From: Synechococcus sp. SP2 MAG
GTDB lineage: Bacteria; Cyanobacteriota; Cyanobacteriia; PCC-6307; Cyanobiaceae
Length of the DNA: 64,000 bases
Assembly: GCA_030756895.1 (NCBI GenBank)
Contig: JAVBIX010000036.1
Location: forward strand, 65,223-129,222
Reading direction: 5' to 3'
Shown: piece by piece, positions 48,320 to 56,930 of the stretch
Numbering within the stretch: the first letter of the stretch is position 1
How the letters are laid out: every line of letters begins with the position of its first letter
Translations under genes and position numbers: made by a program
Notes under the pieces: generated by a model
The model's input: only the letters and a program-made list of their open reading frames with translations
Database searches by the model: none
What the model was told of the DNA's origin: nothing

Positions 48320-48323
48320 ATGA
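48204..48323 (+). CDS. Possible 39-codon ORF coupled to the next gene
   Basis: Starts ATG 28 bases after a TATAAT-like box, encodes a mildly hydrophobic start (GDWFAISVLSGLPLK) and polar tail. Its TGA overlaps the ATG of the 71-residue ORF (ATGA). The overlap suggests coupling, but length makes it uncertain. Confidence 0.35.
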   Translation: MGDWFAISVLSGLPLKIEKSGCDGRTLNSKSLKVDSVNS

Positions 48324-48535
48324 CTATTGATCAGTGCTGCAGACGTCAACAAGCAATTGCTGACAGGATTTTTATGGATTTTAAATACACTAAAGCTGGA
48401 TCAGATGAACAGCTTAGGGCACTTGAAACTCTGCATTCATTAATTAGCATATGGGCAACTTACATTATCAATGATGAATGGTTGCATAATGAGAGTTTCT
48501 CACTGAAGGTAGCTGCGCATTCAAGCCATTATTAA
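48320..48535 (+). CDS. Unrecognised 71-residue protein
   Basis: Small soluble helical protein (RQQAIADRIFMDFKYTKAGSDEQLRALE then HSLISIWATYI). No motif recognised. Its start overlaps the upstream 39-codon ORF by 4 bases. Followed by 350 bases of empty AT-rich DNA. Confidence 0.5.
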   Translation: MTIDQCCRRQQAIADRIFMDFKYTKAGSDEQLRALETLHSLISIWATYIINDEWLHNESFSLKVAAHSSHY

Positions 48536-48889
48536 TCTTACTCACTTGCGCCCCAAAGCTATATCATTTTATCGCTAATTAACCCTGTTACATAAAGAAT
48601 AAATTCATTTACATCTAATTAATCACATACACTCTTATTATAGATGTAAGACAATATCTCTGCCTGCCTCTTTTTTCTTTAAGCTTATTGTGTTAGATAC
48701 ATTGTTAATTTATTAAAGTTTAACATCGGAGCGGAATTCTTACCTTTGCATTAAATGTAGATAATTTATTTTTATATGAAAAAATTATCCATTTGAGCAG
48801 CCAACGCTATTAGTAACAATTCTCTTGATTTCTATAAGTTTTTTGGTTACAACCTGTTTATGATTTTATCTTTTTAATTGTTTAAATAG
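48536..48889. other. AT-rich gene-free stretch
   Basis: About 354 bases, no ORF, repeat or RNA recognised. Confidence 0.5.
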
Positions 48890-49144
48890 TTACGTATAAC
48901 TTAGAGTTTTAATACTAAGTACAAAAATAGCAGGCACTAAAGTGATTAGATTTGCAATTAAAACTGGGCTATCACCTACCATCCATCCGTAGATTGACCA
49001 GAACATCACACCTGTAGTAAATAGCAAATACATTCGAAATGAGATGGATCGAGTATCTCTACTTTTAAGTGTTTTGACTGCTTGAGGGAAGAAGCTGACT
49101 GTCGTTAAAGTCGCGGCAACGTAGCCAATCAGGTCAGCATTCAT
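48890..49144 (-). CDS. SemiSWEET-type sugar transporter
   Basis: An 84-residue protein with three membrane helices, one PQ-loop repeat, the unit of SemiSWEET (MtN3-like) transporters that dimerise to a sugar channel. Signatures are LTTVSFFPQAVKTLKSRD with the Pro-Gln motif and SISFRMYLLFTTGVMFW. Substrate is unknown, probably a mono- or disaccharide. Start ATG is followed directly by the first helix. Confidence 0.88.
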   Translation of the reverse strand: MNADLIGYVAATLTTVSFFPQAVKTLKSRDTRSISFRMYLLFTTGVMFWSIYGWMVGDSPVLIANLITLVPAIFVLSIKTLSYT

Positions 49145-49255
49145 CTAGCAAATGGTATGGAACGATAATTCTATCCGAGTTTCAGAAGAGTCGTCTTAGA
49201 CTAGATTTAGAGGCAAATAAGAATAAACTATAGAAATATAATATAAAAACTCTGT

Positions 49256-49732
49256 TTATTCAGTCTTATCCACTTGTCTTCCGTCATTAGAAGGTGGTGA
49301 GACCAAAAGCAAGTCGGCCCTATACATACCCATTTGAACAATTAGCATCTTTCGTGGGGATGCATTGAAGCCATCCTTTGCAATATTTATTGCATTGAGA
49401 AGGTCATCAATATCACCTAAAATATCATTTTGAGATAATTGCTTGATCAAAGAAAGTTGATCAAAAAATTTCTTACTATTGACGTGATCTTTTTGAATCA
49501 TTTGTATTCTTGCATCTTCTGATCCAATCTCTATAGCATTGACAAGATATTCCTTAAGAAGTTGTTTTGACATTTCCAGAGGTATATCAATATGACTTGT
49601 TAAACCCCAAAGTGATGTCTCAAACAAATCCCCATCTTTGTTGATTACGATACAAGGTGTATCAAGAGTTAACAGTGATTGATCTCTCAGCTGAATCCAA
49701 TGATTCTCAATGTCATTCCAACTTTTAGACAT
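49256..49732 (-). CDS. Unrecognised 158-residue protein
   Basis: Soluble acidic protein, no signal, no membrane segment. Region DTPCIVINKDGDLFETSLWG and a helical middle (LSLIKQLSQNDILGDIDDLL). I do not recognise it. Coding is supported by length and composition only. Confidence 0.6.
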   Translation of the reverse strand: MSKSWNDIENHWIQLRDQSLLTLDTPCIVINKDGDLFETSLWGLTSHIDIPLEMSKQLLKEYLVNAIEIGSEDARIQMIQKDHVNSKKFFDQLSLIKQLSQNDILGDIDDLLNAINIAKDGFNASPRKMLIVQMGMYRADLLLVSPPSNDGRQVDKTE

Positions 49733-50150
49733 TACAATTAGTACTCAAAAACATTAAAATGGGGAGAAGAAAAATTAAAATTACTTTGTAGAATTTTTTT
49801 GAATTTATTCGTGTTTAATGGAATTGTGAACACAAATTATAGACTTTAAAATACTATCCAAATGAGTCACTTGATCAGTCATAATGTTCACTTATATTTT
49901 CTACTATAGCTTGTAGATTAGCAATTGTTTTCAAATATTTGATTCCCCACACAAAGCTGATCGTTTGTCTTCTTTTATGCGGCTTTACTGATTTCAATCC
50001 TAAGTATAATAAAGAGAGGTGTGATTAGCGACTAAATTATTGATAGTTTTTAATCTTGAGTTCGCACTCAAATTGTATTAGAAAGTTCATAAGCACCTGT
50101 CATGCAGGGCATACGTGGGTCTACTATAGACAAGCAGCTTCATTCAATCT
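49733..50150. other. AT-rich gene-free stretch
   Basis: 418 bases, nothing recognised apart from scattered poly-A/T tracts. Confidence 0.5.
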
Positions 50151-50483
50151 GTGATCTTTCCATACTTAGTCGTATTCATAGTTGTCTCACTCTTTTTTAA
50201 GCCGTTCTGGAATATTTATCGGCTAATAATTCATTGGGCATTTTTACTTGTATTATCACCTTGGATTGTGGGAAAAGCTTTAAGTGCACGCTGGGCTGAA
50301 GACGATTATGGGAATGGACCACGACTTATTGCTCTTCCTATAGCATTGGGAGGTTATTGGTTAATATATGGCTCTTATGTACATCCTGAATATTCATTAT
50401 TTCCATTATTCATTTATTACTTTGTAGCATGGCCAGCATTTCGCCATAGTGATGCTTGGGAAAAACTGAATAGTAAAAATTGA
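50151..50483 (+). CDS. Small membrane protein, unrecognised
   Basis: A 110-residue protein starting at GTG with three likely membrane helices (PYLVVFIVVSLFF, WAFLLVLSPWIVG, ALPIALGGYWLIYGSY) and a soluble tail. No known family recognised. Confidence 0.6.
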   Translation: MIFPYLVVFIVVSLFFKPFWNIYRLIIHWAFLLVLSPWIVGKALSARWAEDDYGNGPRLIALPIALGGYWLIYGSYVHPEYSLFPLFIYYFVAWPAFRHSDAWEKLNSKN

Positions 50484-50647
50484 ATACCAAACAGTCCATA
50501 AGTTTTGACTAATAAATCCGTCAAGAATAGAAATAAACAATACACAGTCGTCAATTGACGATGTTAGGTCCTATAACCCAATAAAAAACATAATTTAGAC
50601 TAGTTAGAACTAATGCCTTATTTTAACGATATTATTTAATATATGTT

Positions 50648-51271
50648 TTAATCTGTTGTATTGCCAATATCCTTATGAGTCATTTCTTCTGGGAGCCGAA
50701 AGCCTTTACTTGACTGAAGCTGCTTCAATGACGTAGCGATTGAGAGATTGGTCTGACCCTCACGTTCACCAATAAGATTAACTTCCTCAACCTCGATAGG
50801 CTGAACAGTATCACTTTACATTGTAAGGAGTGGTTCAAGTTTCTGCAATAAGAACAGTCGCTTAGCATCGCTACCTGAACGTTTTAGTGATTCAACAAGA
50901 TCACGCTCCTCTTGCATAAGACGCAAGGTCACCATGCCTTCTTTACCGACTAAGTCGTCATTGCGGATAAGTATGTCTGCATCGCGGCGGCTCATCAAAC
51001 GCAACAGATGCGATGCCGCCCATCCCATCCCTAGACCCATTGAACTAGCAACAAACAAGGAAAGAAATCCACTGTCACTTGGAGTAAGCAACGACATCAG
51101 AAGTCCGCACAACCCAAACCCACAGAGGCCAAACGACCAGAACGGGGTAGTGAACAACAGGCTTTGGCTTCCGCCCACACCATCATCATCAAAACCAACG
51201 CCATCGTTATCAAGAGAAAGGGCAATCAAAACACCTCCTGCTACAAGGCAAAAGCAATAGGTCCAGATCAT
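50648..51271 (-). pseudogene. NfeD-like membrane protein with in-frame stop
   Basis: The frame from 51271 runs 151 codons to a TAA at 50816-50818, then stays open in the same frame for 55 more codons, ending TAA at 50648. The N-terminal half has two to three membrane helices (LVAGGVLIALSLD, FWSFGLCGFGLCGLLMSLL), and a soluble part with LVGKEGMVTLRL resembles the OB-fold seen in NfeD-like proteins of flotillin clusters. The downstream codons (PIEVEEVNLIGEREGQ) also look coding. A nonsense mutation (for example AAA to TAA) would turn one 207-codon gene into a shortened form. The 151-residue product may still be made. Confidence 0.6.
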
Positions 51272-51481
51272 CGATATTCAGCCTCAGGGTGTTCATAATG
51301 GTGGTCATGATCAATTGTGACCCCGTTACTCGATCACGTCTACTGCCAACTGTCGAGATTATTTAGCAGGTTTGAACGAACGTGCAAACACATTTCTGAG
51401 TCAAAATGAAACCTCAAATATTAATCTATGGGTTCACTAGGCTCAATATTCATAGTATAATCTTTTGATCAATGATATTAA

Positions 51482-52273
51482 ATGAAAGTTCAAGAATCAG
51501 CAGCAGTTCAAAATTGGAAAGCGTTCTGGAATTTCCATCTTGGAAATTGGCATGGACGTTGGACTCGATATCAACCAAATGGTGAACTCTCAGAAACCTT
51601 CTTAAGTTCTAGATCATTTCACTCGGATCCCGAAAAAAAGAATATCAGCCAAATTAATCAGTATTTTTACACTGATGGGCAACATGGTGAGAAACGTTGG
51701 AGCTACAGCCTTGAAGATCACTGCAAAGAAAATGGCTTCATGCATCCCGCTAGCGACTACATGAGAGGGTTGGCTTTTCAGGATGGATCTGCTGCATGGC
51801 TCGTTCCCGAGGCGATACCAGAGCAATATTTTCCTATGGAACTTTTTCTTGCTAACAAAGATATCCGCTTCAGCGTTGGCATGCTCTATGGCTTGAATGG
51901 CGAACTTCAAAGAACAGCTTGCATACGAGAAATGCGTCTTGGCCTTAATCATTCAATCTGGTCGGACGCAGTTGAACTAATTCCGGCATGGAATGTCGGG
52001 AACCAGTGGCGGGGGATCACTCAGATCATCGCTGCGGATTTGGCCCGATCGAGGATCCAAGATGCTCTCTATATGGAAACACAATTTGATAATAAAGAAT
52101 ACTTCTTTCCTGATAATATTATTCTACGTTGTCCAGCAAAGCTCACTCTCAACCAACAATTTACAATTGATGCGATTTGGCTTGAATCTAGAAATAAGTT
52201 GAAAACAATAAGGGCATCTTATGGAGTCGATTCAAAGCTAATTGATGTTAAGCTTCAAAATTTATCACGTTAA
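51482..52273 (+). CDS. DUF3598 protein
   Basis: A 263-residue protein of the lipocalin-like DUF3598 family of cyanobacteria and plastids. The N-terminus has WKAFWNFHLGNWHGRWTRY and the central part ENGFMHPASDYMRG. Function unknown, possibly linked to pigment or chlorophyll-protein assembly. Monocistronic, convergent with the J-domain gene. Confidence 0.82.
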   Translation: MKVQESAAVQNWKAFWNFHLGNWHGRWTRYQPNGELSETFLSSRSFHSDPEKKNISQINQYFYTDGQHGEKRWSYSLEDHCKENGFMHPASDYMRGLAFQDGSAAWLVPEAIPEQYFPMELFLANKDIRFSVGMLYGLNGELQRTACIREMRLGLNHSIWSDAVELIPAWNVGNQWRGITQIIAADLARSRIQDALYMETQFDNKEYFFPDNIILRCPAKLTLNQQFTIDAIWLESRNKLKTIRASYGVDSKLIDVKLQNLSR

Positions 52274-52296
52274 ATATAGTTTCAATTTTGGTTGAT

Positions 52297-53109
52297 TCAA
52301 CCTTTCATCATAAGTTGCTGATAAGCCTCATTGACTTTACGAAATTGATCAACCGATCCGCCAAGATCAGGATGATGTTGTTTAACTAAGCGTCGATAAG
52401 ATTTTTTAATAGAGTCCTGTGAGGCACCACGCTTAAGACCTAAAACAAGTAATGCCTCGCCGACGGAAAACTCTGAGGACTTATTGGCTCTTCCGTAGGA
52501 CTGGGAGTTGCGATCTGAAGCTCGCTGATCGGACCTAGTTCTGCGATTTTTTTGCGAGCTCTGTTGTCTGCTTTTCAATTCAAAGACAACCCGTTGAGGG
52601 TCTTCGTCAAGCCATTCACGAGACCTAATGCCATACAAAGCAAAAGCTGCAAGCACAGCACATCGCTTCTTTGTTACCGGCTTATGAGTGGCAGCAAATA
52701 AATCAGCACCCAGCCCAGGCATAAGCCGATCTAATCGTTGCTGAAGATTCAGATGAGGGTGAAAACTTGCACGATTTAACGCATCGATTAATTGTTCAAG
52801 CTCATTGAGGCGAAGGGTATTCCAACCCTGTTGATGTGCGAGTGCTTCTCCCCAACGTTCAACCTGATCAGTGGAGACAGATGGAGTTATCTCTCTTTGT
52901 TGTTGTCGAGGCGCATCTGACGAGTGTTGTTGTCTTGAAGGGTGTTGTGACCATGAACGCTGACGGAGTACATCAAGCTGCCTTTTCAGCTGCAGCACCT
53001 GTCTACGCAGACTGTCATTTTCAGCCAAGAGGGCATCAACGTTACTTGTAACGGTCTGACGTCGATGCGGTCCAGCTGCTGACGACCAACGCCGAGGATC
53101 AAACCCCAT
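52297..53109 (-). CDS. J-domain protein (DnaJ-like co-chaperone)
   Basis: The C-terminal 60 residues form a J domain with KSYRRLVKQHHPDLGG, so the essential His-Pro-Asp is present. This contacts an Hsp70. The first 200 residues are helical, with a coiled-coil-like stretch (ALLAENDSLRRQVLQLKRQ) and a Gln/Ser-rich low-complexity part. Such C-terminal J proteins often target Hsp70 to thylakoid or RNA partners. The ATG of MGFDPRRW is supported because it overlaps the stop of a small upstream ORF (TAATG). The TTG 15 bases earlier is less likely. Confidence 0.85.
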   Translation of the reverse strand: MGFDPRRWSSAAGPHRRQTVTSNVDALLAENDSLRRQVLQLKRQLDVLRQRSWSQHPSRQQHSSDAPRQQQREITPSVSTDQVERWGEALAHQQGWNTLRLNELEQLIDALNRASFHPHLNLQQRLDRLMPGLGADLFAATHKPVTKKRCAVLAAFALYGIRSREWLDEDPQRVVFELKSRQQSSQKNRRTRSDQRASDRNSQSYGRANKSSEFSVGEALLVLGLKRGASQDSIKKSYRRLVKQHHPDLGGSVDQFRKVNEAYQQLMMKG

Positions 53110-53216
53110 TAGCGGCCAATACAACCCATGGCATGCTCAACCATCTCGCTCTGATCACCATAGGTCGTAAGAGCAAGCGCACAGAGGCTATTTGCACGTC
53201 CAATAGTCAGACCCAA
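53109..53216 (-). CDS. Possible 35-codon ORF upstream of the J-domain gene
   Basis: Frame is open from just after a TAA to the J-protein start. The only usual start codon is TTG at 53216. The product (LGLTIGRANSLCALALTTYG ... MVEHAMGCIGR) looks like real protein rather than random sequence. It ends TAATG with the next gene. Without an ATG it may be the 3' piece of an older gene. Confidence 0.35.
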   Translation of the reverse strand: MGLTIGRANSLCALALTTYGDQSEMVEHAMGCIGR

Positions 53217-53346
53217 CTTTTTGTAGAACGATTGTCCTTACAGCGACCTTCTTTTTAAGACCGCCGATTCAGCTTGCTTGAGTCCAATCCGTAAAATGAA
53301 GACATCGATCAGAGTTTTTCAACATTGAAGAGGTTAACCTTTCTCC

Positions 53347-54072
53347 ATGAATATTATTCTTCTACAAACCCAAGACTTCTTAAACAATTCAAACATAGCT
53401 ATCATTCGTGATTATCGCTTTACACATATCTTCAAGGTGTTGAATCCGAGCATTGGACAATCACTAAAAGTTGGCCTGTTAGGCGGTGATTGTGGATATG
53501 GCATTGTTGAATCTATTGATTCACAAGTTATCAAGCTCAAGGTTTTCCTCAACGAATCAGCCCCCCCTAGACATCAATTTGATATCGTTCTAGCATTACC
53601 ACGGCCTAAGATGTTACGAAAAATTTTGCGTACGATTGCAGAATATGGAGTAAAGAATCTACATTTAATCAATAGTGCAAGAGTTGAAAAGAGTTACTGG
53701 CAAAGCCCTCTCTTGCAACCTGAAAAAATACATGATGCACTCATGGCTGGTATGGAGCGCTCAAACGATACATTAATGACCAATGTACACTTGCATAAGA
53801 GATTTCGCCCGTTTGTTGAAGACCAATTGTCCCATCTATGCGCTGCTCGCAACTGCTGGATTACAGACATGAAAGCAGACAAATCAGCTATTGAACTTGA
53901 TATTGCTTCAACACCTGCTGTTGTCCTGATTGGTCCTGAAGGTGGGTTCGTTCCTTTTGAAGTTGAACTGGCTACTTCAAAGATTGCAAGATCTATACAT
54001 CTAGGAACAAGAGTTCTTAGTGTCGATACGGCAGTAACAACAGTTCTAGCCCAGGCCTTGCCGAGCACTTGA
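53347..54072 (+). CDS. rsmE: 16S rRNA (uracil1498-N3)-methyltransferase RsmE
   Basis: SPOUT-fold rRNA methyltransferase acting on the small subunit. 241 residues. Signatures are FDIVLALPRPKMLRKIL-type motif, VLIGPEGGFVPFE (SAM knot) and SVDTAVTTVLAQAL at the end, replacing the usual ETA motif with DTA. N-terminal PUA-like region is present. Monocistronic. Confidence 0.92.
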   Translation: MNIILLQTQDFLNNSNIAIIRDYRFTHIFKVLNPSIGQSLKVGLLGGDCGYGIVESIDSQVIKLKVFLNESAPPRHQFDIVLALPRPKMLRKILRTIAEYGVKNLHLINSARVEKSYWQSPLLQPEKIHDALMAGMERSNDTLMTNVHLHKRFRPFVEDQLSHLCAARNCWITDMKADKSAIELDIASTPAVVLIGPEGGFVPFEVELATSKIARSIHLGTRVLSVDTAVTTVLAQALPST

Positions 54073-54164
54073 CATAAAAAATAAATGGTTCTTATCAAGA
54101 GGAATAGGCACGGTTAATGAATCATCACAGCGACTGGCAAATGACTACTTCAAAATAGATGCAA

Positions 54165-54195
54165 TAAAAAACCTCCCTATTATTTAAAAGGAGGC
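54165..54195 (-). terminator. Rho-independent terminator after hupE
   Basis: Read on the minus strand: GCCTCC, an AT-rich loop, GGGAGG, then TTTTTT. Located 37 bases after the hupE stop. Confidence 0.75.
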
Positions 54196-54231
54196 AATAG
54201 ATTACGTTTGTTTGTATTGATGAAAACGTAA

Positions 54232-54864
54232 TTAGTCGATCAGGGCCACCCAGGCAAAGGCAATTCCAATACCCATCCAGATTCCAGCACTAAGTCGACG
54301 ACCTTGCTCTCCCAGGCGAGCGATCACAGTTTGCGATAAGGAGCAAACAAGGGCTAATAGAACGCCTTGACCAATGAGTAAACCTAAGAAATAGGTGATC
54401 AGAGGAGTGGGCTCCGCTCCAACAATGGTGGTACCAAGCAGAAAGCCATGGAGGCCGAAGAGTGGAAGAAGCCAGGCGGCTGGAGCTACTGAAAGAGCAA
54501 TCAGGCCCTCAACAACAAGGCTAAGCGACACGAGAGCTTCAGCCCAGGGCGCAACCAAATCTGGTAGTGGGATGAACTGAGAGATCAGGCTGCCGCCCAG
54601 GCCGATAGCCAGCATTGGGATAATCCAGGCGATCGGCCGCTTCAGTCCAATGAATGCGATGGCCAGCAGAAAGAGCAAATGGTCTGGCCCAAGAAGAGGA
54701 TGACCAATGCCACTCACTAGACCTGACCATCCACTGAGCTGGCTGCTGTCGCCCATTCCAAACGGATGGTGAGCGAAGGCGGGGCTTCCAAGCAGAAGCA
54801 TAGGAATCATTCCTAGGGAAGCCCACTTCATCGGCCGCAGGAAGGCCTGCTTTGAAAGAGTCAA
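54232..54864 (-). CDS. hupE: HupE/UreJ-family metal permease
   Basis: A 210-residue integral membrane protein with a signal-like N-terminus and about six helices, HupE/UreJ family. A His-rich motif (AHHPFGMGDS) follows the first helix and GPDHLLFLLAIAFIGLK is diagnostic. The family imports nickel or cobalt. The cobalamin riboswitch directly upstream argues for cobalt (precursor of B12). The start is TTG, with GAGGA eight bases before it; ATG 54831 would also work but leaves the leader unused. Confidence 0.9.
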   Translation of the reverse strand: MTLSKQAFLRPMKWASLGMIPMLLLGSPAFAHHPFGMGDSSQLSGWSGLVSGIGHPLLGPDHLLFLLAIAFIGLKRPIAWIIPMLAIGLGGSLISQFIPLPDLVAPWAEALVSLSLVVEGLIALSVAPAAWLLPLFGLHGFLLGTTIVGAEPTPLITYFLGLLIGQGVLLALVCSLSQTVIARLGEQGRRLSAGIWMGIGIAFAWVALID

Positions 54865-54871
54865 ATGTCGA

Positions 54872-55012
54872 TCCTCGTCGGTTGGAGTTCTGGCGGGCGT
54901 TCTGACTGACGACTCCCGAAGAGACGCTTCACAGCTGCGGGACAGCGACGGAGTTTCACCGTTCTTTCCCCGTTTCCTTCTCAGGCTGACCCCTGAGAAA
55001 CCAATGATCCAA
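54872..55012 (-). promoter_or_regulatory. Cobalamin riboswitch controlling hupE
   Basis: On the minus strand the core reads GGTGAAACTCCGTCGCTGTC then CCGCAGCTGTGAAGC, the conserved B12-element heart, preceded by a stem-loop CTCAGGGGTCAGCCTGAG and followed by the GTCAGTCAGAACGCCCGCC region. The 3' end lies within 10 bases of the ribosome site GAGGA, so adenosylcobalamin binding would likely block translation. A candidate promoter, TTCTCA-N16-TAAGAT, sits just upstream. Confidence 0.88.
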
Positions 55013-55646
55013 TCTTAGCTCGCGTATTCGCGATGAGAATCATTTTCCTACTCGTGTTCCATGACGTTATGTAGAGGTAATCATGTACCCCACGCACGCC
55101 AGTCATCTTGACGCCCTCGCTGCCGTAACCACGCACTGCCAGAACATGCATCGTTGCCCCAAAGCTCTCCACAAACCTTTTTCAATAAACAGTAAGGAAA
55201 CTACAGTCAGGCCGCAGAATCCAATGAGAAGGCACATTCTCGTTATTGGAGAGCTCACTAACACCTAAGCCAGAAGCGGTGAGCAACGCCGCAAACATTT
55301 GGCAATCATGTTGGTGACTGCTTTCTACAAAATAGAAGTGACTAACAAGAATGAAGTGAAAATACTTAGCAATCTTGAGATTTATTTTCGTCTACCCAAC
55401 CTCTCATCACCGTATTGTCTATTCCAAAAATGCACGGCCACTTCATCAAGATTGGATCAGCATTCTCGTCCCGATCTAGGCATTGGATTAGCGCTTCCTT
55501 TTAAGCAATAACATCAAGCTGAAGGACGAAATTCAATCGCGTCTGAAGGATCGACAACACCGAACCAGTGGCGAGCGATAACATGTGCTTAGGTTCATTC
55601 TACAGAGAAGCTCTAAACACTGCGTTCAACATGATGAGAAAGGTAA
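55013..55646. other. Spacer upstream of the hupE leader
   Basis: About 630 bases between hupE and a small conserved-looking gene. Apart from the Fur/Zur-like box and the hupE promoter, no gene stands out. Frames at 55083-55268 and 55299-55511 have no family features. Confidence 0.5.
55034..55048. promoter_or_regulatory. Fur/Zur-like box near the hupE promoter
   Basis: TGAGAATCATTTTCC matches 11 of the 14 specified positions of the canonical TGATAATNATTATCA Fur/Zur site. It overlaps the -35 element of the proposed hupE promoter. Chance matches of this kind occur in AT-rich DNA, so the call is tentative. Confidence 0.4.
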
Positions 55647-55877
55647 ATGAGTCTTGACGAGTTCCAGCAAGATCTTTCCAAACGGATTGGGAAGCGGGTT
55701 ATCGAGATCTTCACAAGAGATGGCGAACCCATTCAGGGTTTAACTGATCTCTACCAACCTTCTCCAGCTGGTTTTGCTGGACAGCTGATTGTGGTGAATG
55801 GCTCTCGGTACTCGTGGGAACTGTGGCAAGAGGCAGGAGAAATGTGGAACTTTCAATCAACACTCATCTCTTCATGA
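55647..55877 (+). CDS. Unrecognised 76-residue protein
   Basis: Small soluble protein starting ATG with SLDEFQQDLSKRIGKRVIEI and a Trp-rich end (SWELWQEAGEMWNF). No membrane or signal. A GAGAAAGGT-type leader precedes it. Function unknown. Confidence 0.65.
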   Translation: MSLDEFQQDLSKRIGKRVIEIFTRDGEPIQGLTDLYQPSPAGFAGQLIVVNGSRYSWELWQEAGEMWNFQSTLISS

Positions 55878-56085
55878 ATGATGTCTGATTTTGGTTTGAT
55901 GACTAATAGCAAAAGTGAAACTCCTTAGAGCTATCTGGGATGTAAGTGAATCCCCTTGCTCCGTTTCAGATTGCTCAGTCAATACTGGCCGTCATACCCA
56001 AAGCGCATCAGTGGGGATGACACTCATCAATCAGCGGAGGAGTCCCTTGCCAGTGATCGCACCCTCATGATTCCGTATCAAACTG

Positions 56086-56772
56086 TTGTCAGATTCAGAG
56101 GACTCTTTGGCGACCTTTCTTGTTACAGGCGCAAATAGGGGCATCGGGCTTGAGTTCTGCCGTCAATTGCAGGCTCGCCAAGACCAGGTGATTGCTGTAT
56201 GCAGAAAGACTTCTCCAGATCTTGAGGCTATAGGTGTGGAGATTCAGTCCGGCATCGAACTCACAAGTGAAGCCTCCATCGCCGCGTTAGTTCAGAACCT
56301 GAATGGTCAGCCGTTGGATGGAGTGATCCTCAATGCTGGGACTTTGCAATCCATGGGGCTCGAGAACCTGGATATCGAAGGAATCAAACATCAATTTGAG
56401 GTGAATGCCTTAGCACCATTGTTGTTGGCCCAATCGCTGATGGGACAGATGCCCCACGGCGCAAAGCTGGCCCTGATTACCAGTCGTATGGGATCAATCG
56501 ACGACAACACCTCGGGTGGCTCCTACGGGTACCGCATGTCAAAGGTGGCTCTCAACATCGCTGGCCGATCACTATCGATCGATCTGAAGCCACGCGGAAT
56601 CTCGGTGGCCATCCTTCACCCAGGGCTCGTGAGCACGCGCATGATCAACTTCAATCCAAACGGGATCAGCCCAGAAACAGCAGTATTAGGGCTCTTGGCA
56701 AGGATTGATGAGCTTCAACTAGAGACCAGCGGAACGTTTTGGCATTCCAATGGCCAGCGGCTTCCCTGGTGA
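56086..56772 (+). CDS. Short-chain dehydrogenase/reductase
   Basis: NAD(P)-dependent SDR of 228 residues. Cofactor motif TGANRGIGLEF, LNAG, and the catalytic Ser then Tyr-x3-Lys in SYGYRMSKVALN. Substrate unknown. Start is unclear: TTG 56086 or a TTG seven codons later; family members begin near TFLVTGANRG. Convergent with the epimerase-like gene. Confidence 0.85.
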   Translation: MSDSEDSLATFLVTGANRGIGLEFCRQLQARQDQVIAVCRKTSPDLEAIGVEIQSGIELTSEASIAALVQNLNGQPLDGVILNAGTLQSMGLENLDIEGIKHQFEVNALAPLLLAQSLMGQMPHGAKLALITSRMGSIDDNTSGGSYGYRMSKVALNIAGRSLSIDLKPRGISVAILHPGLVSTRMINFNPNGISPETAVLGLLARIDELQLETSGTFWHSNGQRLPW

Positions 56773-56893
56773 ATTGATAAGTCTCAATTCCTGATTGTTT
56801 TAATACAGTAAATGCATTGAGCTCTTCAACGTCGTGGGCGATCTTTTTTTGAATGCCCGCAAACAGCTTGAGAAACTTCCATGAAAGCGCTGG

Positions 56894-56923
56894 TCGAGCT
56901 AGCAAAAGAAATGACTAGCTCGA
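56894..56923. terminator. Hairpin between convergent SDR and epimerase-like genes
   Basis: 9-bp stem TCGAGCTAG with CTAGCTCGA, 12-base loop, no T-tract. Placed between the two convergent ends, eight bases from the epimerase-like stop. Confidence 0.35.
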
Positions 56924-56930
56924 TACATTG

